In this document: positions 35,957-45,365 of the stretch, in pieces
Layout of the letters: each line of letters starts with the position of its first letter
Position numbering within the stretch: the stretch's first letter is position 1
NCBI GenBank assembly: GCA_937928045.1
Contig: CALFWO010000032.1
Location: 62,001-126,000 of the forward strand
Length of the DNA: 64,000 nucleotides
Direction of reading: 5' to 3'
DNA from: an uncultured Saprospiraceae bacterium
GTDB lineage: Bacteria > Bacteroidota > Bacteroidia > Chitinophagales > Saprospiraceae
Program-made: the position numbers and the translations under genes
Notes under the pieces: generated by a model
The model's input: the letters and a program-made list of their open reading frames with translations, nothing else
Database searches by the model: none
What the model was told of the DNA's origin: nothing

Positions 35957-35978
35957 ACAATCGTTTATATTAACTTTG
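35949..35978 (+). promoter_or_regulatory. Promoter with near-leaderless start for the heptose kinase gene
   Basis: TTG (35949-35951), a 19-bp spacer and TAACTTTG (35971-35978) match the phylum consensus exactly. The next gene's ATG begins at 35983. Transcription would then start at or within a base or two of the ATG. Confidence 0.6.
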
Positions 35979-35982
35979 AAAC

Positions 35983-36978
35983 ATGAACAAGAACAAGGAG
36001 TTATTCGATCCAATAAAAAATCAAAAAATATTGATTATTGGGGATGTTATGCTAGATCATTATCTCAATGGAACAGTCAATCGAATTTCTCCTGAAGCTC
36101 CTGTACCTATTGTGAAATTAAATTCTAGCGAATACCGGCTGGGAGGAGCAGCAAATGTCGCTGCAAATGTTCAGGCCTTTGATGCCATCCCAGTTATTTT
36201 TAGCGTAGTAGGAAAAGACAAACATGGAATGATCCTAAAAGATTTGTTGAAAGAAGCGGGAATGGAATCCAGCTATATTTTCACAGATGATTCCCGACCA
36301 ACTACTCGTAAAACTAGAATCTCAGCGGGCTATCAACAAATGCTGAGAGTCGATGAAGAAGAAACTCATCCAATTGGTTCTGCTATTCAAAACGAAATAC
36401 TCTATTCGCTTGAGCAATTAATCGACAAAGATCCACCAAAAGCCATCATTTTTCAGGATTACAATAAAGGCGTCTTGGCTAAAAATCTCATTGTCAAAAT
36501 TATCGAAATTGCTAATAAAGCAAATATTCCATCAGTTGTTGACCCAAAATTTGACCATTTCTTCGAATTCAAGAAATGCACAATTTTTAAACCAAACCTC
36601 AAAGAACTTTCAGAGGGATTAGGTAAGAAAATTAAGCCGGAATTGGAGGTTTTGAAAGCTGCATGTCAAGCCTTGGAGGATAAAATTCAAGCGAAACAAT
36701 TACTCATTACGCTTTCCGAATATGGCGTTTTCACCTTTGAAAATGGTGAAGGATCAGTTTTACCCGTAAAATCCAGGGAAATTGTAGATGTTTGTGGGGC
36801 TGGAGATGCTGTAATCGCTACTTGCGCAATAGGAACAGCGTTGGGCCTATCCTTGGCTCAAATCGGTCAACTGGCCAACATATCGGGTGGAATAGTATGC
36901 GAATCAATGGGAGTAGTACCCTTAGAGTTCCAGAAATTACAAGCCGAAATCGAAGAATTGCATCCCAGTTTCCAATAA
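35983..36978 (+). CDS. rfaE1: D-glycero-beta-D-manno-heptose 7-phosphate kinase
   Basis: A 331-residue PfkB/ribokinase-family sugar kinase, the kinase half of HldE, which prepares heptose-1,7-bisphosphate for LPS inner core. The signatures are GDVMLDHYLNGTVNRISPEAPVP, the ribokinase glycine pair in RLGGAANVAANV, and the catalytic loop DVCGAGDAV with base D275. No cytidylyltransferase domain follows, so a separate nucleotidyltransferase must exist elsewhere. It lies 26 bases after waaA, also consistent with an LPS operon. Confidence 0.92.
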   Translation: MNKNKELFDPIKNQKILIIGDVMLDHYLNGTVNRISPEAPVPIVKLNSSEYRLGGAANVAANVQAFDAIPVIFSVVGKDKHGMILKDLLKEAGMESSYIFTDDSRPTTRKTRISAGYQQMLRVDEEETHPIGSAIQNEILYSLEQLIDKDPPKAIIFQDYNKGVLAKNLIVKIIEIANKANIPSVVDPKFDHFFEFKKCTIFKPNLKELSEGLGKKIKPELEVLKAACQALEDKIQAKQLLITLSEYGVFTFENGEGSVLPVKSREIVDVCGAGDAVIATCAIGTALGLSLAQIGQLANISGGIVCESMGVVPLEFQKLQAEIEELHPSFQ

Positions 36979-37036
36979 AGTTGTACGGATCGTCGTAAAG
37001 CTGTCCATATCATTCTAAAACTGTACCGATATTGCT
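36977..37036 (+). repeat. Three imperfect 20-bp tandem repeats upstream of a T9SS gene
   Basis: Units at 36977, 36997 and 37017 share the pattern AAA(G/A)(T/C)TGT(A/C)C..AT. The third ends directly before the -7 box at 37037. A 20-bp period is close to two helical turns, so stacked binding sites for a regulator are possible. Confidence 0.4.
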
Positions 37037-37044
37037 TACTTTTG
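37037..37044 (+). promoter_or_regulatory. Candidate -7 box for the first T9SS paralogue
   Basis: TACTTTTG matches TAnnTTTG and lies 40 bases before the ATG at 37085. The -33 position (about 37013-37017) has no TTG, so activation by a factor bound to the upstream repeats is possible. Confidence 0.45.
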
Positions 37045-37084
37045 GTAATCTTAAGCACAATTTATTAAAACAATAGTTATACAG

Positions 37085-39019
37085 ATGATTAGAAAATTTA
37101 CCCTACTAGTAGGAATGGCATTAATCTCTCAACTTGCAATGGCCCAAGTAGTTATTTGGGGAACTCAAGAAGGAGAAGGAGATTTTAGCGGTGGATTCAA
37201 TGGATGGACTACTGCAATTGAAAATGTTGACACAGACTCAACTTGGCAATGGTCTCCAGATGGAGATTGCTCAATTGGTTCTTTTTCAGCTGCTACTGAC
37301 CAAATCGCATCGCCAACGGCTTCCAATGGAGCTGCGTTGATTCACTATGATGCATTAACAACATATCCTGGTGCACCAGATCCAGTGTTTCCTTATCCTG
37401 ACATGATCACACATTTGATCAGTCCGGCTATTGATATTAGTGGCGCACCTTCAGAATTCATTGCGGTTAACTTTTACCAGGCATTCCGAAGATTGAATCC
37501 AGCTCCTGGAGTGCCGATTTCAAGTTTGTCTTTCAGTAGTGACGGAGGATTAACTTGGTTACCAGATGGTGGAATCGATTGTAATCCTACGGCTGCTGCC
37601 AACGACGCATCTACGATCAGCCAAGTAAACATTAACATCCCAACAGATCTAGTTGACTTGACTCAACCATTACAAGTTAGATTTAGTTGGTCTGGAGATT
37701 TCTATTTCTGGGGTATTGATGATGTAACACTAGTTGTTAGACCTCCATATGAATTAAGAGCAAATGATTTTTACTCTATCACTCCGAATTTGGTTACTCC
37801 TGAAGGACAGATGTTCCCTTCTGGGTTCTTGATTGATGTTGAAAATACAGGATCTACCGAGATGGACAATGTGGATGCTACTTTCACAATTACAGATGGT
37901 GGTGGAGTAAATGTTTATGAAAACACATTGAACTACGGAACGTTGACAGCTGATTCATTAGCTGAAAACCAACCATTCCCTGGTGTTTTTCCAAATGACT
38001 TACCAGTTGGAGGCTATACAGGTACTTATACTGTTAGCGGTGATAGTACTGAAGCCAATCCAAATGACAATAGTCAATCTTTTGATTTTATAGTTTCTGA
38101 TTCTACTTTCTCTAAAGATGTTGGTGCAACTAGAGGAATTTCTCCAGCAAGAGCTAACTGGGATACTGGTGAAAACTGGACTTGGGCTTATGGAAACCAT
38201 TACTTGGTTCCTAATGGAGAAGGTAAATTTGCAAGAACACTTAGTTTTGTTCTTGATGTTGATCCGGGAACTGATACTGATATTTCTGATGAATTTATAT
38301 TCATAAAACTATATGAATGGAATGAAGAAGCTGACTATGATGGCTTGGCATCAACAACTGAAAAAGTTGAGCTCGGTTCTGCTATCTATCAAGTACAAGC
38401 GGATGATGACTTGACTAAACTTATCACTGTTGATCTAAGACAACCTGATGGAAGTTTAGAAGCGATACCATTAAAAGATAACGGAGCTTATTTAGCTATG
38501 GTTGAATATCGTTCAAATGATGATATGACTACACTTTCAATGGGAGGTGCTAGAACTGCGAACTATGGAGCTAGAATCTTCCAAGATCAGTTCACTGATT
38601 CTACTTTAACCAATTATGCTTCTGTATTAATTATTGGTGATGAGTTGGATACTGGAGACTACTCCGCTGTTCAAACATTTGGTAGCTCACTTGTGCCGAT
38701 TGTTAGAATGAATATTGGAGATGAGGCTTTGATTCCTTCTTCGGTTAAGTTACCAACACTTGCAGACAATAGCATGTTGATCAGTCCTAACCCGGCTGTT
38801 GATTTCGTAAATGTTGCTTTAGATCTTGAAGAAATGGCTAAAGGAGCTATTCTTGAAGTTCTAGACATGAATGGAAAGACTTACAACATGATAGACATGA
38901 ATAATGTACAGCAAGAATCAAAAAGCTTCCAAATTGAGTCGCTTTCTTCAGGTACTTACTACATAAGACTTACTACTGAGAATGGTAGAATCACAAAACC
39001 ATTCCAAGTGATCAAATAA
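37085..39019 (+). CDS. T9SS-cargo adhesin-like protein, paralogue 1
   Basis: A 644-residue exported protein: signal peptide (1-21, LAMAQ), then an adhesin-like jelly-roll region (about 22-220) ending in VRFSWSGDFYFWGIDDVTLVV, a CARDB-like beta domain (about 230-340, 'IDVENTGSTEMDNVDATF'), another beta-rich region with a HYLVPNGEGKFARTLSF segment, and a T9SS type A sorting domain (about 565-644). No catalytic motif is seen. The next gene has the same domain order and length, so they are a tandem duplication. A strong terminator follows. Confidence 0.88.
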   Translation: MIRKFTLLVGMALISQLAMAQVVIWGTQEGEGDFSGGFNGWTTAIENVDTDSTWQWSPDGDCSIGSFSAATDQIASPTASNGAALIHYDALTTYPGAPDPVFPYPDMITHLISPAIDISGAPSEFIAVNFYQAFRRLNPAPGVPISSLSFSSDGGLTWLPDGGIDCNPTAAANDASTISQVNINIPTDLVDLTQPLQVRFSWSGDFYFWGIDDVTLVVRPPYELRANDFYSITPNLVTPEGQMFPSGFLIDVENTGSTEMDNVDATFTITDGGGVNVYENTLNYGTLTADSLAENQPFPGVFPNDLPVGGYTGTYTVSGDSTEANPNDNSQSFDFIVSDSTFSKDVGATRGISPARANWDTGENWTWAYGNHYLVPNGEGKFARTLSFVLDVDPGTDTDISDEFIFIKLYEWNEEADYDGLASTTEKVELGSAIYQVQADDDLTKLITVDLRQPDGSLEAIPLKDNGAYLAMVEYRSNDDMTTLSMGGARTANYGARIFQDQFTDSTLTNYASVLIIGDELDTGDYSAVQTFGSSLVPIVRMNIGDEALIPSSVKLPTLADNSMLISPNPAVDFVNVALDLEEMAKGAILEVLDMNGKTYNMIDMNNVQQESKSFQIESLSSGTYYIRLTTENGRITKPFQVIK

Positions 39020-39042
39020 TTTTTAAGAAATTAGTTCATATT

Positions 39043-39072
39043 AAGGCCGAGCCATTTTGGCTCGGCCTTTTT
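39043..39072 (+). terminator. Intrinsic terminator between the two T9SS paralogues
   Basis: A perfect 11-bp stem AAGGCCGAGCC/GGCTCGGCCTT (39043-39053, 39059-39069) with loop ATTTT and a T-run to 39072. It ends only 13 bases before the ATG of the next gene, leaving no room for a downstream promoter. Confidence 0.93.
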
Positions 39073-39085
39073 AGATTATAAAGCT

Positions 39086-41014
39086 ATGTTAAAAAAATCG
39101 CTGCTGACATTGATGATACTTTTTAGTGTTCTGATCTGCTTTGGACAAAATATTCTGTGGCAAGAACAATTTGAAAATGGAATTCCTGCTGGTTGGAGTC
39201 AAGACGATTTAACCTCTGGCGATGCACAATGGACAGTATGCACTAATCAAGGGGAAGATCCAACGGAAAATTGTCCAAAGATTTGGGATGACGATCAAAA
39301 TGAACAAGGAGCATTTGCGTCTACTACTGCTTCAAACGGATTTTTAACATTCGATTCTGATCAATACTGGATAGAAAACCCGACACAAAATCATGATATA
39401 TTTATTCAAACAAATCCAATCTCTATTGATGGCGCTGAGGAAGTCTGGATTAAATTTGAATACCAAATAGGCGTTTACATTAACCCAACCTTTAACAACG
39501 CATTTGTTGAAGTCATTGCTGGACCAACATTAAAACGATTTCAACTTAAGCCCCTGAGTCTTGGTGATAATCCTTATCCAGAATTTATTCGCTGGTCAAA
39601 AAATCCTGAAGTGTTTTTTATTAATGCTACAGCAATAGCCCAAGGCGAATCAAGTTTAAAAATAAAATGGCGTTGGACTGGATTTGGAGAATATTTTTGG
39701 GCAATTGATGATGTTGTTATTTATGATAAAAATCCAGCATCACTTTGGCTCCCAGATAATGATTTAGAGGCCACTCAATTTACGTCAGTAAATACAAATA
39801 GTAAAACCCCTTTTTCTCAAACTGAATCATTTGGCTTCTTTGGTGATTTCATCAATAGATCGCATAACCCAGCAACTGACATAAATTTTTCAGGTAAAAT
39901 AGTTTATAATGGAGAAACTATTTTTCAGGACAGTGTAATTGTAGATAGTGTCGGACCAAATTCTATTGCAGAGAACATACTTTTCCCTAACGAAACTCCC
40001 GTGTTTAATCAGCAAGGTTTTTACATGGGAGAATATATCGTTAATAACCCAAATGACGAGACACCTTCTAATAACAAATTCTTGTATGGTTTTGAAGTAA
40101 CACAAGATGTATTTGCCAAAGATGCCGATATACAAGCATATGCAAGACCACCTGATTTTAGATGGGATCCTAATGCACCGCATGACTGGGCTTGGGGAAA
40201 TGTTTTTTATGTTCCAAATGGGAAAGGGTTTAAAGCAACTGGAATTTCATTTTCTTTTAGAAAGGATGCTACCTTCAATTATGCAGAAATAACTGGGCTT
40301 GCGCTTCAAGTGTTGTTATACGAATGGGAAGATGCTCCTGGCCAAAATAATGACCCTCCAGATGGAATTTGTCAAAGCACGGAACGAACATTAATTGGTG
40401 TGGGAGACTATAAAGTTACCGGTGAGGAATCTCCATTTTCTTTTACTTATCAATCCTTTTTTGACGACCCAAGTCTTGAGTTAAAAAATAATACGCATTA
40501 CATCGCGTTGGTTAAATTCAAAAGTCAAGTGGATGCGGCGGATATTGAATTTGGTGCATATATTGGAACGAGGTATGGCAGCACATTATTAAGATCTGAG
40601 CTGCTAGAAAATAGAAGATTTTTGTCGGCACTTTGGATTAGCGACAATAATGAAACTGAATTTGACATGCTTGGTTTTGGTTATGATATTGTTCCAACTG
40701 TAAGATTGCATATTGATCAATTATCAAATACCGAGGATCATCTTGCGGTAGATCAAAACTTATTGGAATTAATTCCTAATCCCAGTTCAAATTATTTCCG
40801 AATTGAAAACAAGGGATTTGAATTTGATCAAATCGATAACATTCAATTAAAGATTTATTCAATGGACGGGAAGTTGGTTTTGGTAAAAAACTGGGGAAAT
40901 CAGCCAAACCAAAGTGCTACTATAAATATTGACGATTTGGCTTCAGGCATTTACCAAGTTGTAGTTGGGGATCAAAAGACGGATATATTTAGTAAATCTT
41001 TAGTCGTAGAGTAA
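39086..41014 (+). CDS. T9SS-cargo adhesin-like protein, paralogue 2
   Basis: A 642-residue exported protein with the same architecture as its upstream neighbour: signal peptide (to about 21, ICFGQ), a jelly-roll region ending in KWRWTGFGEYFWAIDDVVIY, a CARDB-like domain, a segment with NVFYVPNGKGFKATGISFSF matching the upstream protein's VPNGEGKFARTLSF, and a T9SS sorting domain (LIPNPSSNYFRI ... KIYSMDGKLVLV ... LASGIYQVVV). The two are clearly homologous but diverged. The ATG lies just after a terminator, so expression probably depends on read-through. Confidence 0.88.
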   Translation: MLKKSLLTLMILFSVLICFGQNILWQEQFENGIPAGWSQDDLTSGDAQWTVCTNQGEDPTENCPKIWDDDQNEQGAFASTTASNGFLTFDSDQYWIENPTQNHDIFIQTNPISIDGAEEVWIKFEYQIGVYINPTFNNAFVEVIAGPTLKRFQLKPLSLGDNPYPEFIRWSKNPEVFFINATAIAQGESSLKIKWRWTGFGEYFWAIDDVVIYDKNPASLWLPDNDLEATQFTSVNTNSKTPFSQTESFGFFGDFINRSHNPATDINFSGKIVYNGETIFQDSVIVDSVGPNSIAENILFPNETPVFNQQGFYMGEYIVNNPNDETPSNNKFLYGFEVTQDVFAKDADIQAYARPPDFRWDPNAPHDWAWGNVFYVPNGKGFKATGISFSFRKDATFNYAEITGLALQVLLYEWEDAPGQNNDPPDGICQSTERTLIGVGDYKVTGEESPFSFTYQSFFDDPSLELKNNTHYIALVKFKSQVDAADIEFGAYIGTRYGSTLLRSELLENRRFLSALWISDNNETEFDMLGFGYDIVPTVRLHIDQLSNTEDHLAVDQNLLELIPNPSSNYFRIENKGFEFDQIDNIQLKIYSMDGKLVLVKNWGNQPNQSATINIDDLASGIYQVVVGDQKTDIFSKSLVVE

Positions 41015-41024
41015 TTCGGAGAAG

Positions 41025-41101
41025 AAGTTTGGAGACCTGTTATTGCGCGCTTTTCAATAATTTATTGATTGGTCTACTAAGCAAAGGCCTCCAAACTTTT
41101 T
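41025..41101. terminator. Long-stem terminator between converging genes
   Basis: AAGTTTGGAG (41025-41034) pairs with CTCCAAACTT (41089-41098), followed by T-rich sequence to 41101. The 54-base interior contains its own short palindrome (TCAATAATTTATTGA). It ends the plus-strand gene and may also serve valS. Confidence 0.6.
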
Positions 41102-41103
41102 GA

Positions 41104-43818
41104 TTATTTAAGATTAGCTAAAGATTCTTCCAGATGCTGAATCTTAGCCATTCCATCTGCTAATTTTTTTCTTTCCATTTCAATAACTTTTGGCGGAGCA
41201 TTTTGAACAAATCGTTCATTGCTTAATTTCTTCTCAACGCCTTTGATGAATCCTTTCTGGTATTTCAAATCTTCTTCAAGTCTTGCTTTTTCTTCCTCAA
41301 CATTGATCGTTTGATTGATCAGTAAGAAAAACTTTTCTTGACCAATAACGATAGGAATACCATTCTGTGGAGCATCGCCTTTCAAGAAAGTCAATTCTTC
41401 AACAAAAGCCATTTTAGAAATAATATGCTTCAACCCGGAAATATTCATCATTGCTTCCGAGCCTACCGATTTTTGAACCAATAATTGTAACGGATCCTTT
41501 TGCTTAAGTCCTTTTTCGTTTCTAGTTTTTCTAATCTTTGAAACCAAAGCAATCGCAGAATCGACACTTGCAATCAATTCTTTGTTATAGTCAGTTGTCT
41601 TAGGATAAGGAGCAATACAACAATCTTCCCCTTCTTTTCTTTCTTTTAAGTTGTGCCAAATTTCTTCTGTTACGAATGGCATAAAAGGATGAAGTGCTGT
41701 TACCAATGTACTGAAGAATTCTATACTACGATCCAAAGTTGGTTGATCGATTGGCTTACCATATTCTGGCTTGATCATTTCCAAATACTCTGAACAAAAA
41801 TCTCCCCAGATAAATTTATACATTTCCATCAAGGCGTCTGACAATCGGTACTGTGCAAGATGGTGTTCTATTTCTCCCAAGACTTTGCTTAGTTTATTTT
41901 CAAACCACTGTCCTGCTAAAGTATTGATCGCAGCAACTTCTTCACTAATTGCTTCAGGAACTACCTCCCACCCTTTTAGCAAACGCAAAGCATTCCACAT
42001 CTTATTTCCAAAGTTCAATCCTTGGTCACAAAGTTTAGATTCATTTAAAACTTGTTTAGTTACTTTGTCAATAGGCGCATCGAAAATAATGTCATTCCCT
42101 GCAGCACCCGAACTTAGCATTCCGAAACGAACTCCGTCTGCTCCATAGCGTTCTATCAAGGCTAAAGCATCAGGACTATTTCCTAATGACTTACTCATTT
42201 TTCTGCGCTGGGCATCTCGAACCATCCCCGTAAAGTAAACTTCGTTAAAAGGTTGAACACCCTTTTTAGCATCACTCAACAATTCCGGCGCCCATTCATA
42301 TCCAGCCATAATCATTCTAGCTACCCAAAAGAACATGATGTCCCATCCAGTAACTAAAACATTTGTCGGATAATAATAATTCAGTTCATCCTGATTTTCA
42401 AAACCATCAAATACAGAAATCGGCCAAAGCCAACTAGAGAACCAAGTATCGACTACATCCTCATCTCTTTTCAAATCTGACATAGAAATTTCAGCGCCAA
42501 ATTTTTCTTGGGCTTGAGTCAGTGCTTCCGCCTCGGTCTCAGCAACGAAAATTTCATCTTTGAAGAACCATGCGGGAATTTGCTGTCCCCACCAAAGTTG
42601 GCGAGAGATACACCAATCACGAACATTATCTTCATTCAACCAATTGTGATACATGTTACGCATATGATCTGGATAGAACTTAACTTCTCCATCTTCCACA
42701 GCTTTTAAGGCTGTTGCCGAAAAGTCTTTCATATCCAAAAACCATTGATTAGTTAACCTTGGTTCAACGACTGCGTCTGTACGCTCAGAATATCCAACAC
42801 TGGTTCTGTATTGTTCAATTTCAACCAATGCTCCGGCTTCCTTTAATAATATCTTAATATTCTTTCGAGCTTCGAATCTATCTTGGCCAACTAATATTTG
42901 GGCCTTTTCATTTAGCGTTGCATCAGCATTTAAAATGTCGATTACTTCCAAATTATGTCGCTCGCCTACTTCATTATCATTTTGATCATGTGCAGGAGTA
43001 ATTTTCAACGCGCCAGTTCCGAATTCAATATCAACATAGCTATCAGCAATGATAGGAATTGATCTATTGATAATTGGTATCAATACATTTTTTCCAACCA
43101 AATCCTTATAGCGATCATCATCGGGATGGACAGCAATCGCTGAATCCGCCATAATCGTTTCAGGTCTTGTAGTGGCAATTACCAAATATTGATCTTCTGT
43201 TCCTTCTATTTTATATTGAATATGAAAAAGGTTTGAATTGGCTTCACGATGAATCACTTCCTCATTTGATAAAGCGGTAAGCGCAACTGGATCCCAGTTT
43301 GTCATTCTTAGACCACGATAAATCTTTCCTTTTTTATGTAAGTCAACAAAAACCTTAACTACCGCTTTTGAAAGACTTTCATCCATCGTAAATTTGGTTC
43401 TATCCCAATCGCATGAAGCACCAAGCTTTTTCAATTGGTCTAGAATGATTCCACCGTATTTGTCCTTCCAATCAAAAGCATGTTTCAAAAATGCTTCTCG
43501 ACCAATATCCGTTTTTTTGATTCCTTGCTCTCTTAGCAACTTGACAACTTTGGCTTCTGTAGCAATAGAAGCATGGTCAGTTCCAGGAACCCAACAGGCA
43601 TTTTTCCCATTCTGACGAGCATGTCTCATCAAAATGTCTTGAATTGTAATATTAAGCATATGTCCCATATGCAGGACACCGGTTACATTAGGCGGAGGGA
43701 TCACAATAGAAAAAGGCTCACGCTCATCTGGGACAGATTTGAAATACTGCTTAGATTCCCAATGCTTATACCACTTACTTTCTTTCTCCTGTGGTTGATA
43801 CCTTGCCGCTAATTCCAT
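41104..43818 (-). CDS. valS: Valyl-tRNA synthetase
   Basis: A 904-residue class I aminoacyl-tRNA synthetase. The HIGH motif is HMGH (50-53) in PPPNVTGVLHMGH. The KMSKS motif is at 540-544 (RRKMSKSLGNSPD). The editing domain (about 180-400), anticodon-binding domain, and C-terminal coiled coil (EEKARLEEDLKYQKGFIKGVEKKL ... ERKKLADGMAKIQHLEESL) are in the expected order. The length is typical. It lies 51 bases after lysA on the same strand and probably forms an operon with it. Confidence 0.98.
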   Translation of the reverse strand: MELAARYQPQEKESKWYKHWESKQYFKSVPDEREPFSIVIPPPNVTGVLHMGHMLNITIQDILMRHARQNGKNACWVPGTDHASIATEAKVVKLLREQGIKKTDIGREAFLKHAFDWKDKYGGIILDQLKKLGASCDWDRTKFTMDESLSKAVVKVFVDLHKKGKIYRGLRMTNWDPVALTALSNEEVIHREANSNLFHIQYKIEGTEDQYLVIATTRPETIMADSAIAVHPDDDRYKDLVGKNVLIPIINRSIPIIADSYVDIEFGTGALKITPAHDQNDNEVGERHNLEVIDILNADATLNEKAQILVGQDRFEARKNIKILLKEAGALVEIEQYRTSVGYSERTDAVVEPRLTNQWFLDMKDFSATALKAVEDGEVKFYPDHMRNMYHNWLNEDNVRDWCISRQLWWGQQIPAWFFKDEIFVAETEAEALTQAQEKFGAEISMSDLKRDEDVVDTWFSSWLWPISVFDGFENQDELNYYYPTNVLVTGWDIMFFWVARMIMAGYEWAPELLSDAKKGVQPFNEVYFTGMVRDAQRRKMSKSLGNSPDALALIERYGADGVRFGMLSSGAAGNDIIFDAPIDKVTKQVLNESKLCDQGLNFGNKMWNALRLLKGWEVVPEAISEEVAAINTLAGQWFENKLSKVLGEIEHHLAQYRLSDALMEMYKFIWGDFCSEYLEMIKPEYGKPIDQPTLDRSIEFFSTLVTALHPFMPFVTEEIWHNLKERKEGEDCCIAPYPKTTDYNKELIASVDSAIALVSKIRKTRNEKGLKQKDPLQLLVQKSVGSEAMMNISGLKHIISKMAFVEELTFLKGDAPQNGIPIVIGQEKFFLLINQTINVEEEKARLEEDLKYQKGFIKGVEKKLSNERFVQNAPPKVIEMERKKLADGMAKIQHLEESLANLK

Positions 43819-43869
43819 AAAACTTCCTTTTTTAATACTTACGATATAATTGACTTGACGTTGCCAAGC

Positions 43870-45117
43870 TTAGTTCTTTTCTGCAATTGCAGGTTTTAAG
43901 GAATCTATTTCCACCTGATGATGTAGCAAATCCTTCATTTCTTCTCGTTCTCTAATCAAATGATCTTCCCCATTTAATATCAATACCTCAGCTGGTCTAA
44001 ACCGAGAGTTATAATTTGAGGCCATTGAGAAACAATAAGCACCAGCATTTGCGAATGCGATAATGTCTCCCTCACGAACTTCTGGCAACTTTCTATTTAC
44101 TCCAAAAGTATCTGTCTCACAAATGTACCCAACGATGCTATAAATCCTTGGCTTACCATTTGGATTTGAAACATTAAATATTTCGTGATGCGCATTATAG
44201 AACATCGGGCGAATTAAATGATTCAAACCAGAATCAACTCCAATAAAAACATTAGAGGTCGTCTGTTTGACCACATTAGTTTTTACCAAAAAATGTCCAG
44301 ATTCACTTACAAGAAATTTACCAGGTTCAAAAATTAGGGTTAATTCCTTTCCATATTTTTCACAAAAATCATTAAATCGCTTTGACAATTTTTCCCCTAA
44401 GTCTTCAACATCCGTTGATATATCCGATTCTCGATATGGAACCTTAAATCCTGAACCAAAATCGATGAAGGAAAGTTCCTTGAAGTTATCCGCGGCAGAC
44501 AGTAATATTTCTGCTCCCCTAAGAAATACTTCGGCATCTAAAATATTAGAACCTGTATGCATGTGCAATCCTTCTACATTAATGCCGGTCGTTTTTACCA
44601 CTCTGACTACATGTGGAATTTGATGAATCGAAATTCCGAATTTAGAATCGATATGACCAACAGATATTTTTGAAGATCCTCCTGCCATAATGTGAGGATT
44701 GACCCTTATGCAAACTGGAATTTCTGGATGTAAATGTCCAAATTGCTCGAGAATCGATATGTTGTCAATATTTATTTTTACCCCTAACTGAACGGCTTCA
44801 GTAATTTCCTCCATCGAAACACAATTCGGTGTGTACATGATATCTTGAGGAGCGAATCCGGCATGTAATCCCAAATGAACCTCCTGAATACTTACGGTAT
44901 CCAATCCACTTCCCAGTTGCTTTAAATAACGAAGGATATTTACATTCGTTAGAGCTTTACAAGCATAATTGATTCTAATCTTTGGCACTTTGAAAGCAGT
45001 TAACATCCGTTTATATTGAAATTCGATCCTTTCAGCGTTATAAACGTATAATGGAGCACCGTACTTTTCAACTAACGAAACGGGATCCAGCTTTTGGATA
45101 GCATCTTGAATAGCCAT
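43870..45117 (-). CDS. lysA: Diaminopimelate decarboxylase
   Basis: A 415-residue fold III PLP enzyme that decarboxylates meso-diaminopimelate to lysine. The PLP lysine is K54 in INYACKAL. Other landmarks are GLHMHTGSNI, the SFIDFGSGFKVPYRE glycine loop, EPGKFLVSESG, and the C-terminal GYICETDTFGVNRKLPEV and NAGAYCFSMASNYNSRFRPAEV blocks with the active-site cysteine and tyrosine. It leads the lysA-valS pair. Confidence 0.96.
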   Translation of the reverse strand: MAIQDAIQKLDPVSLVEKYGAPLYVYNAERIEFQYKRMLTAFKVPKIRINYACKALTNVNILRYLKQLGSGLDTVSIQEVHLGLHAGFAPQDIMYTPNCVSMEEITEAVQLGVKINIDNISILEQFGHLHPEIPVCIRVNPHIMAGGSSKISVGHIDSKFGISIHQIPHVVRVVKTTGINVEGLHMHTGSNILDAEVFLRGAEILLSAADNFKELSFIDFGSGFKVPYRESDISTDVEDLGEKLSKRFNDFCEKYGKELTLIFEPGKFLVSESGHFLVKTNVVKQTTSNVFIGVDSGLNHLIRPMFYNAHHEIFNVSNPNGKPRIYSIVGYICETDTFGVNRKLPEVREGDIIAFANAGAYCFSMASNYNSRFRPAEVLILNGEDHLIREREEMKDLLHHQVEIDSLKPAIAEKN

Positions 45118-45170
45118 ATTAAAATCTTTTGAGTAATCTATATGAAAATTACCTTTAATATAAAATGCGG

Positions 45171-45204
45171 CAAAGATAGTTGTTTACTAAGGTAAGTGTC
45201 CAAA
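45171..45204 (-). promoter_or_regulatory. Candidate promoter for lysA-valS
   Basis: On the minus strand -33 TTTG (45201-45204) and -7 TATCTTTG (45171-45178) are separated by 22 bp, slightly more than the usual 19-21. The -7 octamer is identical to that of the uxs and cotH-family genes. The leader would be about 50 bases. Confidence 0.5.
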
Positions 45205-45365
45205 TTCTGGTTGTTTTTTGCCTTTATCAAGATCGCTAGACACCAATATTTTAAAATCCTGCATCTTTCTTATAAATTGAAAAGGTAAAAAGGTGCACAA
45301 TTAGCTAAAAAAGGGAAATCCCGCTATCATCTTCCTCAAGGAAGTACTAATCGAAAACTAAGCTT

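Noticed and set aside
36977-37036. Three 20-bp repeats considered as a CRISPR array
   Set aside because: Units are contiguous with no spacers, imperfect, and lie at a promoter without cas genes.
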